NCBI GenBank assembly: GCA_017550685.1 | Contig: JAFZOJ010000030.1 | Location: 1-36,744 of the forward strand | Length of the DNA stretch: 36,744 nt | Reading direction: 5' to 3' | Source of the DNA: Treponema sp. | GTDB lineage: Bacteria > Spirochaetota > Spirochaetia > Treponematales > Treponemataceae | Shown: positions 34,927 to 36,744 of the stretch, piece after piece | Position numbering within the stretch: position 1 is the first letter of the stretch | Layout: each line of letters opens with the position of its first letter | Translations under genes and position numbers: made by a program | The notes under the pieces: model-generated | Seen by the model: only the letters and a program-made list of their open reading frames with translations | The model's database searches: none | Told to the model about the DNA's origin: nothing

Positions 34927-35015
34927 AAGAAAGTGTGGTGTTTAAATGAAAAAGCTAATCGCTGTTTTATTCCAGTTCCAGAAGGAACAGTGAGATATTT
35001 AATGGAGGTACGATT
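34927..35015 (+). pseudogene. Short open remnant after the immunity gene
   Basis: In the same frame as the immunity gene, directly after its stop, the sequence stays open for about 33 codons, including NEKANRCFIPVPEGTVRYLM, before a stop just inside the next gene. It has no start of its own. A second frame gives a 15-codon MKKLIA ORF. It could be the decayed tail of an earlier tip or immunity gene left by module exchange, or mere chance. Confidence 0.25.
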
Positions 35016-35291
35016 ATGGAAGTTGCATTGAAAAATGAAAGAATTGCTCTTAAGACAAATTCAAAACAGAAGAATGTTCTTGAACGTGCGGCAGTAATAA
35101 ATCATGTTTCTTTGTCTTCATATATTTTGACATCTTCTCTTAAACAGGCTCAAGTGGATATAGCAAAAAATGAGATATTGGTTCTTTCTGAACGTGATAG
35201 ACATTTAATTATGTCTGCGCTTGAAAATCCTCCAGAACCTAATGAAGCATTGAAAACCTTATGTTCCTTTTCTTCTATAATAAAAAATTAA
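35016..35291 (+). CDS. DUF1778 (TacA-type) antitoxin, no partner toxin
   Basis: 91 residues. An N-terminal ribbon-helix-helix-like part (RIALKTNSKQKNVLERAAVINHVSLSSYIL) is followed by the C-terminal neutralising segment ILVLSERDRHLIMSALENPPEPNEALK, the DUF1778 hallmark. TacA-type antitoxins bind DNA and neutralise a GNAT toxin that acetylates aminoacyl-tRNA and is normally encoded next. Here a terminator-type hairpin follows within 25 bases and there is no GNAT gene, so this is an orphan or a solitary regulator. GGAGG lies 9 bases before the ATG. Confidence 0.8.
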   Translation: MEVALKNERIALKTNSKQKNVLERAAVINHVSLSSYILTSSLKQAQVDIAKNEILVLSERDRHLIMSALENPPEPNEALKTLCSFSSIIKN

Positions 35292-35315
35292 GGCCGCCCT
35301 TACGGACAGCCTTAA
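35288..35315 (-). terminator. Bidirectional intrinsic terminator
   Basis: On the minus strand AAGGCTGTCC pairs with GGGCGGCCTT around a GTAA loop, extended by TTAA/TTAA pairs, and is followed by AATTTTTT. This fits termination of the GTPase gene best. In the + direction the tail is a weaker TAATTAGTTTTTA. Confidence 0.85.
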
Positions 35316-35325
35316 TAATTAGTTT

Positions 35326-36465
35326 TTAATCCAAACAATCATCCAGCTTTTTGCAAATCTCTTCTTTGTCCAGATGTCTTCCAATAATGACCATTTTAAT
35401 CATGCGGTCGCCGACTTTTTCGTCCCAGTCTTTTTTCATTTCGGGTTCTTCTTCAAGGACGCGTTTTTGTTCGGCTGGTGGACAGGAAGCAAGCCAGTTG
35501 CCTGAATAGCCTGCCTGAATCTGGCGGCCACTGGTTTCGAGCACGTATGCCATGTCGTCTTCGTCGCTGAACCATACAACGCCCTTTGAACGGATAATGT
35601 TTCTTGGCCAGTTGCTTGCAAAGCGGTCCAGCTTTTCGCGGTTGAACGGGCGGCGGCGGTAATATACAAATGAACCTATTCCGTATTCATCTTCGCTTTC
35701 GCCTTCGTGCTTGTGCTCGTGGTGATGGTGCTCGTGTTCATCATCATCGTCATCATCTTCATGTTCTTCTGCTTCTTCCAGAGCCTTTACCCAGCCTGCG
35801 CTTGCATAAACTGTTTCAAAATCAAAGCGGTCTGTACCAATAATTTCTTCTACAGGAACTTCGCACTTGGTTGTTTCAAAAACCTTTACGCTTGGCTGAA
35901 TCTTGTTTATAACTGCGCGAACCATCTTCATCTGTTCATCAGTAACCAGGTCACGCTTATTTACAATCAAAGTAGAACAGAATTCAATCTGCTGAATCAA
36001 AAGCGATTCAATGTCTTCTTCGTCAATGCCTTCCTTTAAAAGTGCCTTTCCTTCATCAAACTCTTCTACAAGGCGGCTTGCATCTACAACACCAACAACG
36101 TTATCGAGCTTACCAATTTCGATAGTTTCAATAGCCTGGGCAATTGGCATTGGCTCGCAAACTCCGGATGCCTCAATCAAAATATAATCAAACTTGCCGC
36201 TCTTCATCAAATTTTCAATCTGATTTACCATATCAGTTTTGAGCGTACAGCAGATACAACCGTTTGTAAGCGGAACAAGGCTGCTTGAATCTTCAATTTT
36301 TGCTTCCTTAGAAATAAGGCGTTCATCAACGTTTACTTCACCAATATCATTAACAATTACAGCTACCTTGTAGCCCTTCTGATTTGTAAGAACACGGTTC
36401 AAAAGGGTAGTCTTGCCGGCTCCAAGGTAACCGCACAACAATGTAATAGGAATTTTTTTAGCCAT
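35326..36465 (-). CDS. CobW/ZNG1-family GTPase metallochaperone
   Basis: 379 residues. Walker A is GYLGAGKTT (12-20). The metal-binding CICC motif follows (Cys70, Cys72, Cys73, in NGCICCTL). LIEASGVCEPMPIAQ is switch-like and VNKRDLV gives guanine specificity. A His/Asp/Glu-rich linker (about 235-262, including HEHHHHEHKH) binds metal ions, and the CobW C-terminal domain runs to the end. Such proteins deliver zinc (or another metal) to client enzymes using GTP, often when zinc is scarce. AGAGGT lies 8-9 bases before the ATG. No Zur-type operator is recognised upstream. The metal is inferred; cobalt or nickel remains possible. Confidence 0.88.
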   Translation of the reverse strand: MAKKIPITLLCGYLGAGKTTLLNRVLTNQKGYKVAVIVNDIGEVNVDERLISKEAKIEDSSSLVPLTNGCICCTLKTDMVNQIENLMKSGKFDYILIEASGVCEPMPIAQAIETIEIGKLDNVVGVVDASRLVEEFDEGKALLKEGIDEEDIESLLIQQIEFCSTLIVNKRDLVTDEQMKMVRAVINKIQPSVKVFETTKCEVPVEEIIGTDRFDFETVYASAGWVKALEEAEEHEDDDDDDEHEHHHHEHKHEGESEDEYGIGSFVYYRRRPFNREKLDRFASNWPRNIIRSKGVVWFSDEDDMAYVLETSGRQIQAGYSGNWLASCPPAEQKRVLEEEPEMKKDWDEKVGDRMIKMVIIGRHLDKEEICKKLDDCLD

Positions 36466-36559
36466 TTTTGATACCTCTATATATAGTTAATATAATAAAA
36501 AAAACATAATAAGTACACAAAAACGCCCCTTTTTTCTTTTTTTTTCGCAAATTCTGTTG

Positions 36560-36565
36560 TATAAT
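36560..36565 (+). promoter_or_regulatory. Exact TATAAT box near the right edge
   Basis: TATAAT with a T-rich -35 region. It would start a + strand transcript near 36572, at the 5' side of the hairpin repeat and of the structured sequence beyond. Confidence 0.45.
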
Positions 36566-36574
36566 AAACTTTGT

Positions 36575-36599
36575 GGTGGTTGAGCCTGTCGAAACCACC
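36575..36599. repeat. Small inverted repeat of the GGTTTCGACAGGCTC type
   Basis: GGTGGTT (36575-36581) pairs with AACCACC (36593-36599) around an 11-base loop. The minus-strand core TTTCGACAGGCTCAACC is a motif seen as a dispersed palindrome in many bacterial genomes. Confidence 0.55.
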
Positions 36600-36744
36600 T
36601 GTTAAGGAGGCATGATAAAAAGGTAAACGAACAAGCGGTAATGTGATACGCTGAAGTGATTCAGCGGAACCCAGGCAACAGTTCGTCATGTTGGGTAAGG
36701 ACATAGATCTTTGTAAAGGAGAATGAAGAGCTTTTGCCGCATCA
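36600..36744 (+). ncRNA. Structured, apparently non-coding 5' segment, cut by the window edge
   Basis: No frame stays open with a convincing start. CGCTGAA and TTCAGCG (36649-36666) form a 7-bp stem with a GTGA (GNRA) loop. ACCCA plus ACA (36669-36673, 36678-36680) pairs with TGT plus TGGGT (36689-36696) leaving a GGCA bulge. GNRA loops and purine-rich joints, with phrases such as AAACGAACAAGCGG, recall the first domain of bacterial group II introns, but no GTGYG 5' boundary was identified and the match is from memory. Confidence 0.35.

Noticed and set aside
36661..36700. Resemblance to the 16S rRNA GTCGTCAG...ATGTTGGGTTAAG region
   Set aside because: Only a short, inexact likeness; surrounding sequence does not continue as rRNA.

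Overview
The window looks like the chromosome of a host-associated Treponema or close spirochaete relative. The evidence is a protein resembling the spirochaete periplasmic flagellar collar component FlcA, several Treponema-style secreted or lipid-anchored proteins, and a moderate-to-low GC composition with many genes led by Sec signal peptides. No rRNA, tRNA, insertion sequence, phage gene or CRISPR array was found. The genus is an inference from gene content.

Left part (1-18.9 kb) is mostly ordinary chromosome. In order it holds a DUF4230-like membrane protein; a secreted carbohydrate-binding (CBM48-like) protein; the large FlcA-like TPR protein with an acidic repeat tail; a dolichol/phytol-kinase-type membrane protein; two uncharacterised membrane or secreted proteins; a lamin-tail-domain lipoprotein; a U32 peptidase-family protein; SSB; a 641-residue unknown; then hisC, a YfcE-like phosphoesterase and a SUMF1/C-type-lectin-fold secreted protein in one tight run; CorA; and a CmpB-type membrane protein. 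Set into this part are several unexplained nucleic-acid structures: two copies (1399-1556 and 17860-18019) of a roughly 155-nt element with the same three-way-junction fold and covarying stems; a corA leader with a 24-codon upstream ORF and mutually exclusive hairpins; and a pair of inverted REP-like hairpins with covarying stems.

Central part (19.0-34.9 kb) is one long + strand run. It opens with a compact type II secretion locus: secretin GspD, ATPase GspE, inner-membrane GspF, major pseudopilin GspG, two small bitopic proteins and a GspL/M-like protein. It continues with a lipoprotein, two related small secreted proteins and a clostripain-family (C11) lipoprotein protease. It ends with a 1944-residue RHS/YD-repeat protein that has a Sec signal peptide and an M23 metallopeptidase tip, followed by a one-base-overlapping small secreted protein that is a natural immunity candidate. 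Gene order and spacing suggest a dedicated route: Sec export, possible processing by the C11 protease, and passage of the RHS protein through the GspD secretin, with a cell-wall hydrolase tip as payload. This is the strongest candidate for an undescribed system in the window; the functional link is inferred.

Right part (35.0-36.7 kb) has an AT-rich tail with a DUF1778-type antitoxin that lacks a partner toxin, a bidirectional hairpin terminator, a CobW/ZNG1-type GTPase metallochaperone on the minus strand, and a promoter-like box driving a structured, apparently non-coding sequence that runs off the right edge.
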